Assembly (NCBI GenBank): GCA_963825345.1
Contig: CAWGSQ010000005.1
Coordinates: 1 to 64,000 of the forward strand
Source of the DNA: JACVRW01 sp963825345
GTDB lineage: Bacteria; Actinomycetota; Thermoleophilia; Solirubrobacterales; Thermoleophilaceae
DNA length: 64,000 nucleotides
Reading direction: 5' to 3'
In this document: one piece after another, positions 44,630-53,555 of the stretch
Position numbering within the stretch: position 1 is the first letter of the stretch
How the letters are laid out: each line of letters opens with the position of its first letter
Translations under genes and position numbers: made by a program
Notes under the pieces: model-generated
What the model was told of the DNA's origin: nothing
Database searches by the model: none
The model's input: only the letters and a program-made list of their open reading frames with translations

Positions 44630-46069
44630 ATGGCGATCGCATCGGATGCACTCGTACGGGACAAGCTCTTCATCGGCGGGGAGTGGGTGGAGCCCGCCGG
44701 CGACGGAGTGATCGAGGTCGTGAACCCGACGACCGAGGAGGTCATCGGACGCGTGCCCGAGGGAACGGCAGAGGACGCGGACCGGGCCGTCAGCGCGGCG
44801 CGCGCCGCCTTCGATGCCTGGTCGCAGACGCCGGCCGACGAGCGGGCGGACTACTGCGCTCAGATCGGCGCCAAGCTCGCCGAGCGGAGTGACGAGCTCG
44901 CGGCCCTCATCACAACGGAGCTCGGGATGCCGATCGGCCTGTCGGCGCTGATCCAGGCCGGCCTCCCCACCGTGACGTTCTCCTCGATGCCCGAGCTCGT
45001 GAGCGAGATCGCGTGGGAGGAGGAGGTCGGGAACTCGCTGATCGTGCGCGAGCCGGCGGGCGTGGTGGCGGCGATCACGCCCTGGAACTATCCGCTCCAT
45101 CAGATCGCCAACAAGGTTGCTCCCGCGCTCACGGCGGGGTGCACCGTGGTGCTGAAGCCGAGCGGCGTGGCTCCGCTGAACGCCTTCTTGCTCGCGGAGA
45201 TCATGCAGGAGGTCGGCGTGCCCGCCGGCGTCTTCAATCTGGTGAGCGGCAGCGGAGCGGTCGTGGGCGAGGCGATCGTCTCGCACCCCGAGACCGACAT
45301 GGTCTCGTTCACCGGGTCCACCCGCGCGGGCCGCCGCGTATCCGAGCTGGCCGCGCAGGCGCCGAAGCCGGTGGCGCTCGAGCTCGGCGGCAAGTCGCCG
45401 AACGTGATCCTCGACGACGCGGACCTCGAGGAGGCCGTGACTGACGGAGTTGCGAAGTGCTTCCTCAACTCGGGCCAGACCTGCAGCGCGCTGACGCGGA
45501 TGCTCGTGCCGCGCGACAAGCTCGAGCAGGCCGAGAAGATCGCGGCCACGATCGCCGACGAGGCCTTCACGCCAGGCGACCCGTTCCAGGATGGCAGCGC
45601 GCTGGGCCCGCTCGTCTCCGACTCCCAGCGCGAGACCGTGCGCGGCTACATCGAGAAGGGCGAGAAGGAGGGCGCGCGGCTCGTGGCCGGCGGCGCCGAG
45701 CCACCGGAGGGCCTCGACAGGGGCTACTTCGTTCGCCCCACCGTCTTCTCAGACGTGACCAGCGACATGACCATCGCGCAGGAGGAGATCTTCGGCCCGG
45801 TCCTTGTGCTGATCCCGTACGAGGACGAGGACGACGCGGTCCGGATCGCGAACGACAGCGTCTACGGCCTCGCCGGCGGCGTCTGGTCGGCAGACGAGGA
45901 GCGCGCGAAGCGCGTGGCCGCGAGGATCCGCACGGGCCAGGTCGAGATCAACGGCGGCGCCTTCAACCCGATGGCCCCGTTCGGCGGCTACAAGCAGTCC
46001 GGCCACGGCCGCGAGATGGGCCGTCTCGGCCTAGAGGAATTTCTCGTGGCGAAATCGCTGCAGCTCTAG
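44630..46069 (+). CDS. Aldehyde dehydrogenase family protein
   Basis: This 479-residue NAD(P)-dependent dehydrogenase has ITPWNYPLHQIANKVAPALT, VSFTGSTRAGRRVSELAAQ (cofactor loop), LELGGKSPNVIL (general-base glutamate), FLNSGQTCSALTRM (nucleophile cysteine), and EEIFGPVLVLIPYEDEDDA near the C-terminus. It oxidises aldehydes to acids; the exact substrate is not readable. Relatives of similar sequence act on aliphatic or betaine-type aldehydes. The start is ATG 44630. It is not obviously in an operon; rimP follows after 95 bases with its own terminator-like leader. Confidence 0.93.
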   Translation: MAIASDALVRDKLFIGGEWVEPAGDGVIEVVNPTTEEVIGRVPEGTAEDADRAVSAARAAFDAWSQTPADERADYCAQIGAKLAERSDELAALITTELGMPIGLSALIQAGLPTVTFSSMPELVSEIAWEEEVGNSLIVREPAGVVAAITPWNYPLHQIANKVAPALTAGCTVVLKPSGVAPLNAFLLAEIMQEVGVPAGVFNLVSGSGAVVGEAIVSHPETDMVSFTGSTRAGRRVSELAAQAPKPVALELGGKSPNVILDDADLEEAVTDGVAKCFLNSGQTCSALTRMLVPRDKLEQAEKIAATIADEAFTPGDPFQDGSALGPLVSDSQRETVRGYIEKGEKEGARLVAGGAEPPEGLDRGYFVRPTVFSDVTSDMTIAQEEIFGPVLVLIPYEDEDDAVRIANDSVYGLAGGVWSADEERAKRVAARIRTGQVEINGGAFNPMAPFGGYKQSGHGREMGRLGLEEFLVAKSLQL

Positions 46070-46128
46070 AGCCTCTACACTCGTCTGCACAACTTCAGTC
46101 GTTCGCCGCCCTTCCCGGGCGGCGCCTG

Positions 46129-46156
46129 AAGGTGGGCCGCGAGGTCCACCTTTTTT
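46129..46156 (+). terminator. Terminator-like hairpin directly before rimP
   Basis: AAGGTGG (46129-46135) pairs with CCACCTT (46146-46152), followed by a T-run to 46156. A second GC-rich hairpin (GCCGCCC with GGGCGGC, around 46105-46123) lies just upstream. The terminator ends nine bases before the rimP ATG. It may end the upstream transcript or act as an attenuator of the rimP-nusA-infB operon. Confidence 0.8.
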
Positions 46157-46164
46157 ATGAGCAG

Positions 46165-46593
46165 ATGCAGATAGACACCCTCCAGACAAAGATCGAGCAG
46201 CGCCTCTCGACGGCCGAACCGGACGTCGAGGTCTTGGCCTGCGAGCCGGCAGGTCGCGACCGGCTGCGCGTCTTCATCGATCATCCGGATGGAGTCGATC
46301 TTGCGCTCTGCGAGCGGGTTACAAGGGAGCTGAGCGACCTGCTGGTCGACTTCGGGCTCGAGGTCTCTTCACCCGGCCCGGAGCGCCCGCTGTCGAAGCC
46401 CCATCACTTCCGCCGCTTCCTCGGCAAGCGCGCGCGTGTGCGCCTGCGCCAGCCGAGGGACGGACACAAGACCTTCACCGGGGAGCTCGTCGGCGCCAGT
46501 GACGAAGAGGTCACGGTGGCCGCCGACACGGGAGTCGTCTCGATCCCGTACTCGGAGATCAACCGCAGCAACTTGCTCGAGGGGGAGAGATGA
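46165..46593 (+). CDS. rimP: Ribosome maturation factor RimP
   Basis: This 142-residue 30S assembly factor has an N-terminal alpha/beta domain (KIEQRLSTAEPDVEVLACEP, RVFIDHPDGVDLALCERVTR), the linker VSSPGPERPLSKPHHFRRFL, and a C-terminal SH3-like domain (ARVRLRQPRDGHKTFTGELV). The VSSPGxxRPL signature is diagnostic. The start is ATG 46165. It overlaps nusA in ATGA. The immediately upstream terminator hairpin suggests transcriptional control of the whole translation-factor operon. Confidence 0.94.
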   Translation: MQIDTLQTKIEQRLSTAEPDVEVLACEPAGRDRLRVFIDHPDGVDLALCERVTRELSDLLVDFGLEVSSPGPERPLSKPHHFRRFLGKRARVRLRQPRDGHKTFTGELVGASDEEVTVAADTGVVSIPYSEINRSNLLEGER

Positions 46594-48307
46594 CCAAGGA
46601 GATCGTCGAGGCCGTTGGAGTCCTCGAGCGCGAGAAGGGAATCTCCGCGGACCGCCTGATGGCGGCCCTGGAGGATGCGCTCCTTTCGGCCTACAAGAAG
46701 ACGCCGGGTGCGGCGAAGTACGCACGCGTGGAGGTGGACCGCTCGAGCGGTGACTTCCGCGTGTACGAGCTGCTGCTTCCGCCTGACCTCGAGGAGCAGC
46801 TGCTCGACGAGGTGGAGGAGGAGGCCGGCGAGCCGACCGTGGACCCGGAGACGGGGGAGATGGTCTACCCCGAGCCGCCGGAGATCGACCAGGAGCGCCT
46901 CGCCCAGTACCGCGATCAGATCGAGGAGCGCGACGTGACGCCCGACGACTTCGGGCGCATCGCGGCGCAGACCGCCAAGCAGGTGATCCTCCAGAGGATC
47001 CGCGAGGCCGAGCGGGACATGATGTTCAACGAGTACCAGGACCGCGTGGGCGAGCTGATCACCGGCATCGTCCAGCAGTCCGACTCGCGCTACACGCTCG
47101 TGCAGCTGCGCGAGCGCGTCGAGGCGCTGCTGCCTCGCGGCGAGCAGGTGCATGGCGAGCGCTACGACCACGGCCAGCGCGTCAAGGCCATCATCACCGA
47201 CGTCTCGAACCAGGCGAAGGGCCCGTCGATCATCGTGTCGCGGCGCTCGCCCGAGCTGATCCGCGCGCTGTTCGAGCTCGAGGTGCCGGAGATCGCCGAC
47301 GGGCTGGTGGAGATCCAGAACGTGGCGCGCGAGCCCGGCTACCGCTCGAAGATCGCTGTGGTCTCGCACGCCTCCGGAGTGGATCCGGTGGGTGCCTGCG
47401 TGGGCCCGCGTGGCTCGCGGGTGCGCATGGTCGTGTCCGAGCTGCGCGGCGAGAAGATCGACATCATCCCGTTCAACGAGGAGCCGGCGCGCTTCGTCGC
47501 CAAGGCCCTGTCGCCGGCGCGTGTGCGCGAGGTGCTCGTGGACGACGAGGCCAAGCAGGCCACCGTGATCGTCCCGGACGACCAGCTCTCGCTCGCCATC
47601 GGCAAGGACGGACTTAACGCGCGGCTGGCGGCCAGGCTGACCGGCTGGCGCGTGGACATCCGCTCGGAGACGGAGTTCGCCGAGGAGGAGTCGGAGATGG
47701 GCTACGCCGAGGAGGACGTGGCCGGCCGCTGCGCCACGATCCTCGCGAACGGCAAGCGCTGCCCGAACGCCTCACTGCCCGGCTCGCGCTACTGCGGCCT
47801 GCCCGCGCATCAGGCACTCGAGGGAACCGACACCGACTACCTCGTCCCGCCCGAGGAGGGCGAGGAGCCCGCCGGCGACGGCGAGGAAGAGGCCGGCGAG
47901 CTCGCAGCGGTCGCCGTCGAGGACGCGCCCGTCGAGGAGGCCGCGGCCGAGGAGGCGCCGTCGAGGACGCTCCGGTCGAGGACGCTCCGGTCGAGGACGC
48001 TCCGATCGAGGACGTCCTGGAGGAGTCGCCTGGCGAGGAGGCTGCGGTCGGGGAGGAGCCCGTCGAGGATTCTGCGGCGGCCGACCAGCCGCTCGACGAG
48101 GAGCCCGTCGCTGAGGCGGAGCCCGTCGCCGAGGACGAGCCCGCGGACGCCGAGGGCGAGGCCGCCGTCGCCGAGGACGAGCCTCTCGCCGAGGACGACT
48201 CCATCGCGACCGACGAGCCGCTCGCCGAGCAGGATGCTCCGGCCGAGGAGGAGGCGGCGGTCGCCGCCGACGAGGATTCCGCCGTCGAGGAGGCGGAGGA
48301 GTCGTAG
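46590..48307 (+). CDS. nusA: Transcription elongation factor NusA with extra C-terminal zinc motif and acidic tail
   Basis: The NusA N-terminal domain (residues 1-165) is followed by the S1 domain (QDRVGELITGIVQQSDSRYT) and two KH domains (GACVGPRGSRVRMVVSELRG, then LAIGKDGLNARLAARLTG). It binds RNA polymerase and controls pausing and termination. Unusually, after the KH region there is RCATILANGKRCPNASLPGS then RYCGLPAH, a C-x7-C-x8-C-x3-H pattern that could bind zinc. A long Glu/Asp/Ala tail with three copies of a 15-base repeat (GTCGAGGACGCTCCG) follows. One base is missing near 47957; with it restored the tail runs to the TAG at 48305, which overlaps ylxR. Confidence 0.93.
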
Positions 48308-48573
48308 AGCCGCTTCGCCGCTGCGTCGGCTGCGGGCGCTCGCTTCCCAAGGGCGAGCTGCTGCGGCTGGTGCGGGGCGAGGATGGTCGGGTCCGACCGG
48401 ACCCGGCTGCACAGGCGGAAGGCCGCGGCGCCTACGTCTGTGCCAACCCCGACTGCGCCGCTAGGCTCGGAACGAGTCGACCGCTGGCACGCACCTTCCG
48501 CGCGCCGGTAACAGTGCAACAGGAGACCTTAGACTTCATCACCGAATGGCAAAGAAGCGCGTCCACGAGATAG
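48304..48573 (+). CDS. ylxR: YlxR (DUF448) family protein, probable GTA start
   Basis: About 89 residues. EPLRRCVGCGRSLPKGELLR, then GRGAYVCANPDCAARLG match the YlxR fold, including the C-x2-C and GRGAYVC landmarks. YlxR is an RNA-binding or nucleoid-type protein encoded between nusA and infB. No ATG, GTG or TTG lies in frame between the stop at 48112 and the CVGC motif. The first canonical codon is GTG 48370, which would remove it. The natural start is GTA 48304, overlapping the nusA stop as GTAG. The 3' end overlaps infB by 28 bases. Confidence 0.85.
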   Translation, partial: VEPLRRCVGCGRSLPKGELLRLVRGEDGRVRPDPAAQAEGRGAYVCANPDCAARLGTSRPLARTFRAPVTVQQETLDFITEWQRSASTR

Positions 48574-51125
48574 CTAAAGAGCGGGGGATCACCTCGAAGG
48601 AGGCCCTGGAAGTTCTCCAGAAGGCCGGCCTTGGCGTGACCGCAGCGGCATCCAGCGTGGAAGAGGCCGACGCCGCGAAGGCGTTCGGCAACGGGGCGAC
48701 GGCCACGAAGGCCCCCGCAAAGCCGAAGAAGGCGGCCGCCAAGGCCGACGGCGCGAAGGCGAAGGGCGGCGCGAAGCCCCAGGCGAAGGCTGACGGCGCC
48801 GCTGCCCCGAAGGCCGAGGCGACCGACGGCGGCGCGAAGGCCGGGGCGAAGGCGGACGGCGACGCTCCCGCAGCCGAGGCGGCTGCCGAGAAGCCGGCGG
48901 CCGAGGCCAAGGAGGCGAAGCCCAAGGGCGGCGGCAAGCAGCCGGCCCGGCCCCCGATTGCGCGTCCGCCCACGCCGGAGGGGGATGTCAAGCGCGCCGG
49001 TCCCGAGGGCCGTGGCCCGCGAATTCTTCAGGAGGCTCCGCCCCCGGAGCCGCCCAAGCCTGCAAGTGCACCGCGTGAGGGCGATCGTGCAAGCAGCACC
49101 GGCGGCGGCCCGCGCGGCGACGGCGGTGGCGGCGGCAGCGCTCGGCCGACCCGTGGCGGTCGCGGCGGCGAAGGTGGCGGCGGCGGTGGCGGCGGTGGCG
49201 GGCGCCGACGCGTCGTAATCGATTCTCAGGCTGCGCGGCGCGATCGCACTCCGCCGCCCCCGCAGCAGCCGGCCCGCCGTGGGCGCGGCCGGCGCCGTCG
49301 TCCGCAGTGGGTGGAGCCGGATCTCGAGGCGCAGGCAGCGGCAGCGGCCGCGGCGCTGCTCGAGGAGGATCCGCCGGTCGCGGTTCGCTCGGGCTCGACC
49401 GTCAAGGAGGTCGCGGAGTCGCTCAAGCTGCCCGCGCCCGAGGTGATCAAGAAGCTGATGGAGCTTGGCGAGATGGCCACGCTCACGCAGACCCTCTCCG
49501 ACGAGGCCATCGAGGTGCTCGCCGAGGGCTTCGACAAGAAGGTCACGTTCCACTCCGCGTCGGAGGACGTGGAGGAGGACCCGACCTACGAGGACAGCGA
49601 CGAGGAGCTGATCGAGCGCCCGCCCGTGATCACGATCATGGGCCACGTCGACCACGGCAAGACGTCATTGCTTGACGCGATCCGCGAGACCGAGGTGGCC
49701 TCCGGCGAGGCCGGCGGGATCACCCAGCACATCGGCGCCTACCAGGTCCACCACGGCGACCACACGATCACCTTCCTCGACACTCCGGGCCACGAGGCCT
49801 TCACGGCCATGCGCGCCCGCGGCGCGAAGGTCACGGACATCGCCGTGATCGTGGTGGCGGCCGACGACGGCGTGATGCCGCAGACCGTCGAGGCAATCGA
49901 CCACGCCAAGGCCGCCGAGGTGCCCGTGATGGTCGCGGTGAACAAGATCGACAAGGAGGGCTCCGACCCGAACCGCGTTCGCGGCGAGCTCGCCCAGCAG
50001 GGTCTGACACCGGCCGACTGGGGCGGCGACACCGAGTTCGTCGACGTCTCCGCCAAAACGAAGGAGAACCTCGACGACCTACTCGAGACGCTCGTCACGC
50101 TTGCCGAGATCCAGGAGCTGCGCGCCAACCCGGACGCGGAGGCCTCCGGGTTCGTGATCGAGTCGCGGCTCGACCCGGGCCGCGGTCCAGTGGTCACGCT
50201 CCTGATCCACCGCGGTCGCCTGAAGGTCGGCGACTCGCTCGTGGCCGGCGAGGCGTGGGGCCGCGTGCGCGCGATGCACGACTACCACGGGCAGGCTCTC
50301 GACGAGGCCACTCCGGGCATGCCGGTCGAGGTGCTCGGGTTCGACGGCGTCCCCGATGCCGGCGAGCATTTCCGCGTGGTCGACACCGACCGCGAGGCGA
50401 AGCGCGTGGCAAACGAGCGCTCGATCCGCGTGAAGCAAGAGGCGCTCGCACGCCAGGGCGGCCGCAAGGTCTCGCTCGAGGACGTGCTCGCCCGCGCCGA
50501 GCGCGGCGAGAAGGAGCTCAACCTCGTGCTGAAGGCCGACGTGGCCGGCTCCCTCGAGGCGCTCGCCGACGAGATCGTTCGCCTCCCGCAGGACCAGGTC
50601 CAGGTGAACATCATCCGCGAGGGTGTGGGCGGCATCGCCGAGTCCGACGTGATGCTGGCCGCCGCATCCAGCGGCGTGATCATCGGCTTCAACGTGCGTC
50701 CGGTGGGCAACGCGGCCCAGGTGGCCGATCGCGAGGGCGTCGAGATCCGCACCTACTCGGTGATCTACAACATCGTCGAGGACCTCCGCGACGCCATGGA
50801 GGGGCTCCTCGACGCCAAGGAGGTCGAGGAGGCCGTCGGCACCGCCGAGGTCCGCGCGACCTTCAAGGCCTCGCGTGTCGGCACGATCGCGGGCTGCTTC
50901 GTGACCGACGGCGTGATCCGTCGCGGTGTGCAGTGCCGCCTGGTGCGTGACGGCACCGTCGTCTACGACGGCCGCATCGGTTCGCTGCGTCGCTTCAAGG
51001 ACGACGTGCGCGAGGTCACATCCGGCATGGAGTGCGGAATCGTGCTCGAGAACTACCCCGACCCCAAGGAGGGGGACGTGATCGAGGCCTACGAGATCAA
51101 GCAGGTTGAGCAGACGCTCTCTTGA
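48546..51125 (+). CDS. infB: Translation initiation factor IF-2
   Basis: This 859-residue GTPase delivers initiator tRNA to the 30S subunit. The N-terminus KKRVHEIAKERGITSKEALE is the IF-2 N-domain, followed by about 200 low-complexity Ala/Lys/Pro/Gly residues. A second N2 domain (SGSTVKEVAESLKLPAPEVI) precedes the G domain: GHVDHGKTSLLDAIRETEVA (G1), ITQHIGAYQV, FLDTPGHEAFTAMRARG (G3), VAVNKIDKEGSD (G4) and FVDVSAKTKENLDDLLE. Domains II to IV follow to a typical end (GDVIEAYEIKQVEQTL). The GC-rich linker at 49100-49210 is Gly-rich, an elastic spacer as in actinobacterial IF-2. Confidence 0.96.
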   Translation: MAKKRVHEIAKERGITSKEALEVLQKAGLGVTAAASSVEEADAAKAFGNGATATKAPAKPKKAAAKADGAKAKGGAKPQAKADGAAAPKAEATDGGAKAGAKADGDAPAAEAAAEKPAAEAKEAKPKGGGKQPARPPIARPPTPEGDVKRAGPEGRGPRILQEAPPPEPPKPASAPREGDRASSTGGGPRGDGGGGGSARPTRGGRGGEGGGGGGGGGGRRRVVIDSQAARRDRTPPPPQQPARRGRGRRRRPQWVEPDLEAQAAAAAAALLEEDPPVAVRSGSTVKEVAESLKLPAPEVIKKLMELGEMATLTQTLSDEAIEVLAEGFDKKVTFHSASEDVEEDPTYEDSDEELIERPPVITIMGHVDHGKTSLLDAIRETEVASGEAGGITQHIGAYQVHHGDHTITFLDTPGHEAFTAMRARGAKVTDIAVIVVAADDGVMPQTVEAIDHAKAAEVPVMVAVNKIDKEGSDPNRVRGELAQQGLTPADWGGDTEFVDVSAKTKENLDDLLETLVTLAEIQELRANPDAEASGFVIESRLDPGRGPVVTLLIHRGRLKVGDSLVAGEAWGRVRAMHDYHGQALDEATPGMPVEVLGFDGVPDAGEHFRVVDTDREAKRVANERSIRVKQEALARQGGRKVSLEDVLARAERGEKELNLVLKADVAGSLEALADEIVRLPQDQVQVNIIREGVGGIAESDVMLAAASSGVIIGFNVRPVGNAAQVADREGVEIRTYSVIYNIVEDLRDAMEGLLDAKEVEEAVGTAEVRATFKASRVGTIAGCFVTDGVIRRGVQCRLVRDGTVVYDGRIGSLRRFKDDVREVTSGMECGIVLENYPDPKEGDVIEAYEIKQVEQTLS

Positions 51126-51421
51126 GCTTCGTCTGCCTCCTAGAGATCCAGCTGCACTTCCCGGACAACGGCAGTCTCAAGGGCAAGCGGAAGGAATTGA
51201 GCTCTCTCAAGGCTCAGCTGCAGCGACGCTTCGGCGCGGCCGTAGCCGAAACGGGTTACCACGATCTGTGGCAACGTTCGGAGCTCACCGCCGCGCTCGT
51301 GGGCCGAGAGGCCGGGGCGCTGCGGAATAAGGCCGCGGCTGTGGAGCGTTTTGTGATCTCGATGTTTCCTGACGGCGCCCGTGTGGAATGCCAAATGGTG
51401 TCTAGGGAAGACCTTCTCTAG
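51122..51421 (+). CDS. ylxP: YlxP (DUF503) family protein
   Basis: This 99-residue protein has CLLEIQLHFPDNGSLKGKRK, then LSSLKAQLQRRFGAAVAETG and HDLWQRSELTAALVGREAG, matching the DUF503 pattern. Family members are small ferredoxin-like-fold proteins encoded between infB and rbfA, with a probable ribosome-assembly link. The start is TTG 51122, overlapping the infB stop as TTGA. rbfA follows after one base. Confidence 0.92.
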   Translation: MSFVCLLEIQLHFPDNGSLKGKRKELSSLKAQLQRRFGAAVAETGYHDLWQRSELTAALVGREAGALRNKAAAVERFVISMFPDGARVECQMVSREDLL

Positions 51422-51422
51422 C

Positions 51423-51761
51423 ATGGCCGACCGGATGCGCCGCGTGAACGAGGCCGTGCGCGAGGTCGTGTCGGCAAGACTCGTGGAAGGCATCAAGGAC
51501 CCGCGCATAGGATTTGTCACCGTGACTTCTGTGGACACCAGCACTGATTTGCGCCAGGCGCGCGTGTACGTGTCCGTGCTCGGAAGCGAGGAGGAGCGCG
51601 CGGAGACCCTCGCTGGGCTTCAGTCCGCGCACGGGATTCTGCAGCGCGCCGTGGCAGCCGAGCTGCGCATGAAGCGGACCCCCACGCTTCAGTTCGTGTT
51701 CGACGAGTCGATAGACCGAGGGATGCGCATTACAGAGCTTCTGGGCGACGACGAGGCATGA
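51423..51761 (+). CDS. rbfA: Ribosome-binding factor A
   Basis: This 112-residue KH-type 30S maturation factor has DRMRRVNEAVREVVSARLVE, then IKDPRIGFVTVTSVDTSTDL, ARVYVSVLG and RTPTLQFVFDESIDRGMRI, all standard. It binds the 16S rRNA central region during late assembly and cold adaptation. The start is ATG 51423; the upstream in-frame GTG at 51381 lies inside ylxP. It ends in ATGA overlapping the DHH phosphoesterase gene. Confidence 0.94.
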   Translation: MADRMRRVNEAVREVVSARLVEGIKDPRIGFVTVTSVDTSTDLRQARVYVSVLGSEEERAETLAGLQSAHGILQRAVAAELRMKRTPTLQFVFDESIDRGMRITELLGDDEA

Positions 51762-52753
51762 GCGTCGCCACCGAACAGGACCAGGTCGTCCACGCGCTGC
51801 GCTCGGCCCACAAGCTCCTCCTCACGACGCACGAGAACCCGGACGGCGACGCCCTGGGCTCGCTGCTGGCGATGCACGGGATTCTCACCCAGCTCGGCAA
51901 GGACTCGCTGATGTTCATGTCGCCGGACGAGTTCCCGCTGCCATGGGAGTACCGCGGGTTCCACTTCGACGATCTCGTCGGGGCCCCGCCAGAGGACGTT
52001 GCCGAGCGCACGATCGTCTTCCTCGACTGCGGAAACATCGACCGCATGCCGGTCGACTTCCTCCAGGCCGACGGGCTCCACATCCTCAACATCGACCACC
52101 ACCACGACAACACCCGCTTCGGGACGGTCAACCTGGTGTCCCCGACCGCGTCCTGCACCGCGGAGATGGTGTGGCGGATCGCGAAGGACCTGGGCGCCGA
52201 GATCACCCTCGAGATCGCCAAGGCGCTGTACGTGGGCCTCGTGACCGACACGGGCCGCTTCATGTACGAGAACACCTCGGCCGCGGCGCACCGGATGGCC
52301 GCCGAGCTGATCGAGGCTGGCGTGCGGCCGCACGTGGTGTACCGCGAGCTCTACGAGGATCTGCCCTTCCGCCGCCTTCAGCTGCTTCAGCGCGCACTGG
52401 CGAGCGTGGAGCGCCACGACGACGGCGCGCTCACGATCGCCCATCTCACGAAGGGCGACTACGAGGCCACCGGCGCGCTCGAGACCGATTCGGAGGGCGT
52501 GGTTGATCACATGCGCGCGGTGGAGGGCACCCGGGTGGCCTCGCTCGTGCGCGAGCTGCTCTCCGACGACCGCTCCGGGATGCGCAAGGTGAGCCTGCGC
52601 GCCACCGACGGCTCGGTGGACGTGTCCCGCATCGCCCGCGAGTTCGGCGGCGGTGGGCACCCGCAGGCGGCGGGCTTCTCGACGGCGGTGCCGTACCCCG
52701 AGCTGGTCGAGAAGCTGCGCGGTTTCGTGCACGACCAGCTCACGGCCGCCTAG
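51758..52753 (+). CDS. nrnA: Bifunctional oligoribonuclease/PAP phosphatase (DHH family, NrnA-like)
   Basis: This 331-residue DHH-DHHA1 protein has the metal motifs THENPDGDALGSLLAMHGIL, IVFLDCGNIDR, ILNIDHHHDNTRFG (the DHH signature) and LVTDTGRFMYENT, and the DHHA1 motif FGGGGHPQAAGFST. It degrades nano-RNA and dephosphorylates pAp. Position between rbfA and truB is conserved in many Gram-positive genomes. The ATG overlaps rbfA by four bases; truB starts seven bases after the stop. Confidence 0.94.
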   Translation: MSVATEQDQVVHALRSAHKLLLTTHENPDGDALGSLLAMHGILTQLGKDSLMFMSPDEFPLPWEYRGFHFDDLVGAPPEDVAERTIVFLDCGNIDRMPVDFLQADGLHILNIDHHHDNTRFGTVNLVSPTASCTAEMVWRIAKDLGAEITLEIAKALYVGLVTDTGRFMYENTSAAAHRMAAELIEAGVRPHVVYRELYEDLPFRRLQLLQRALASVERHDDGALTIAHLTKGDYEATGALETDSEGVVDHMRAVEGTRVASLVRELLSDDRSGMRKVSLRATDGSVDVSRIAREFGGGGHPQAAGFSTAVPYPELVEKLRGFVHDQLTAA

Positions 52754-52760
52754 GACCCTC

Positions 52761-53555
52761 ATGGACGGCGTGCTGCTGCGCGCTAAGCCCGCCGGCGTGA
52801 CCTCGCACGATGTAGTGGCCGAGGTGCGCCGGTCGCTCCCGCGTGGCACGAAGGTCGGCCACGCAGGCACGCTCGATCCGTTCGCCACGGGTCTGCTGCT
52901 GGTGCTCGTGGGCCGCGCCACCCGAGCCCAGCGCTTCCTGATGGCCCTGCCGAAGACCTACCGCGCGCTGGCCCGGCTCGGCTGGACCTCGGACACGGGT
53001 GACCGCGACGGTGAGCTTGTCCACACGGGTCGCATGCCCGATGCGCTCGAGATCCCGACGGGCGAGCAGCTCCAGACGCCGCCCGCGTACTCGGCGGTGA
53101 AGGTGGGCGGCCGGCGCGCGTATGAGCTCGCCCGGAGCGGCGAGACGCCCGAGCTCGCGGCCCGGCCCGTCACGATCCACCGCGCCGAGCTGCTCTCGCA
53201 TGACGACGAGCGCGCCCGGTTCGAGATCGAGTGCTCCTCGGGCACCTACGTGCGCTCGCTGGTCACGGACCTTGGCGACGCCTACTGCGAGGAGCTCGAG
53301 CGCACCGCAATCGGCCCGTTCCGGCTCGAGGACGCCGATCCCGACCGGCTGGTGCCGCTCCGCGACGCGCTCGCCTTCCTCCCCGAGCGAGTGCTCTCGG
53401 CGGACGAGGCACAAGCCGTGAGCCACGGCCGGGCCGTGGCGGCCACGGAGGGCTCGGACGAGCACGTGCGACTCAGCTTCGAAGGCGAGCTGGTGGCCAT
53501 CGCCGAGCCTCGCGCGGCCGAGCTCAAGCCCGTCGTAGTGTTCGCGCCTGCATGA
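52761..53555 (+). CDS. truB: tRNA pseudouridine(55) synthase
   Basis: This 264-residue enzyme makes pseudouridine at position 55 in the tRNA T-loop. VLLRAKPAGVTSHDVVAEVR opens the protein, KVGHAGTLDPFATGLLLVLV contains the catalytic aspartate, QTPPAYSAVKVGGRRAYELA is motif III, and SSGTYVRSLVTDLGDAY follows. A short PUA-like C-terminal region is present. The start is ATG 52761; the open frame begins earlier in antisense-type sequence. It overlaps ribF in ATGA. Confidence 0.95.
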   Translation: MDGVLLRAKPAGVTSHDVVAEVRRSLPRGTKVGHAGTLDPFATGLLLVLVGRATRAQRFLMALPKTYRALARLGWTSDTGDRDGELVHTGRMPDALEIPTGEQLQTPPAYSAVKVGGRRAYELARSGETPELAARPVTIHRAELLSHDDERARFEIECSSGTYVRSLVTDLGDAYCEELERTAIGPFRLEDADPDRLVPLRDALAFLPERVLSADEAQAVSHGRAVAATEGSDEHVRLSFEGELVAIAEPRAAELKPVVVFAPA

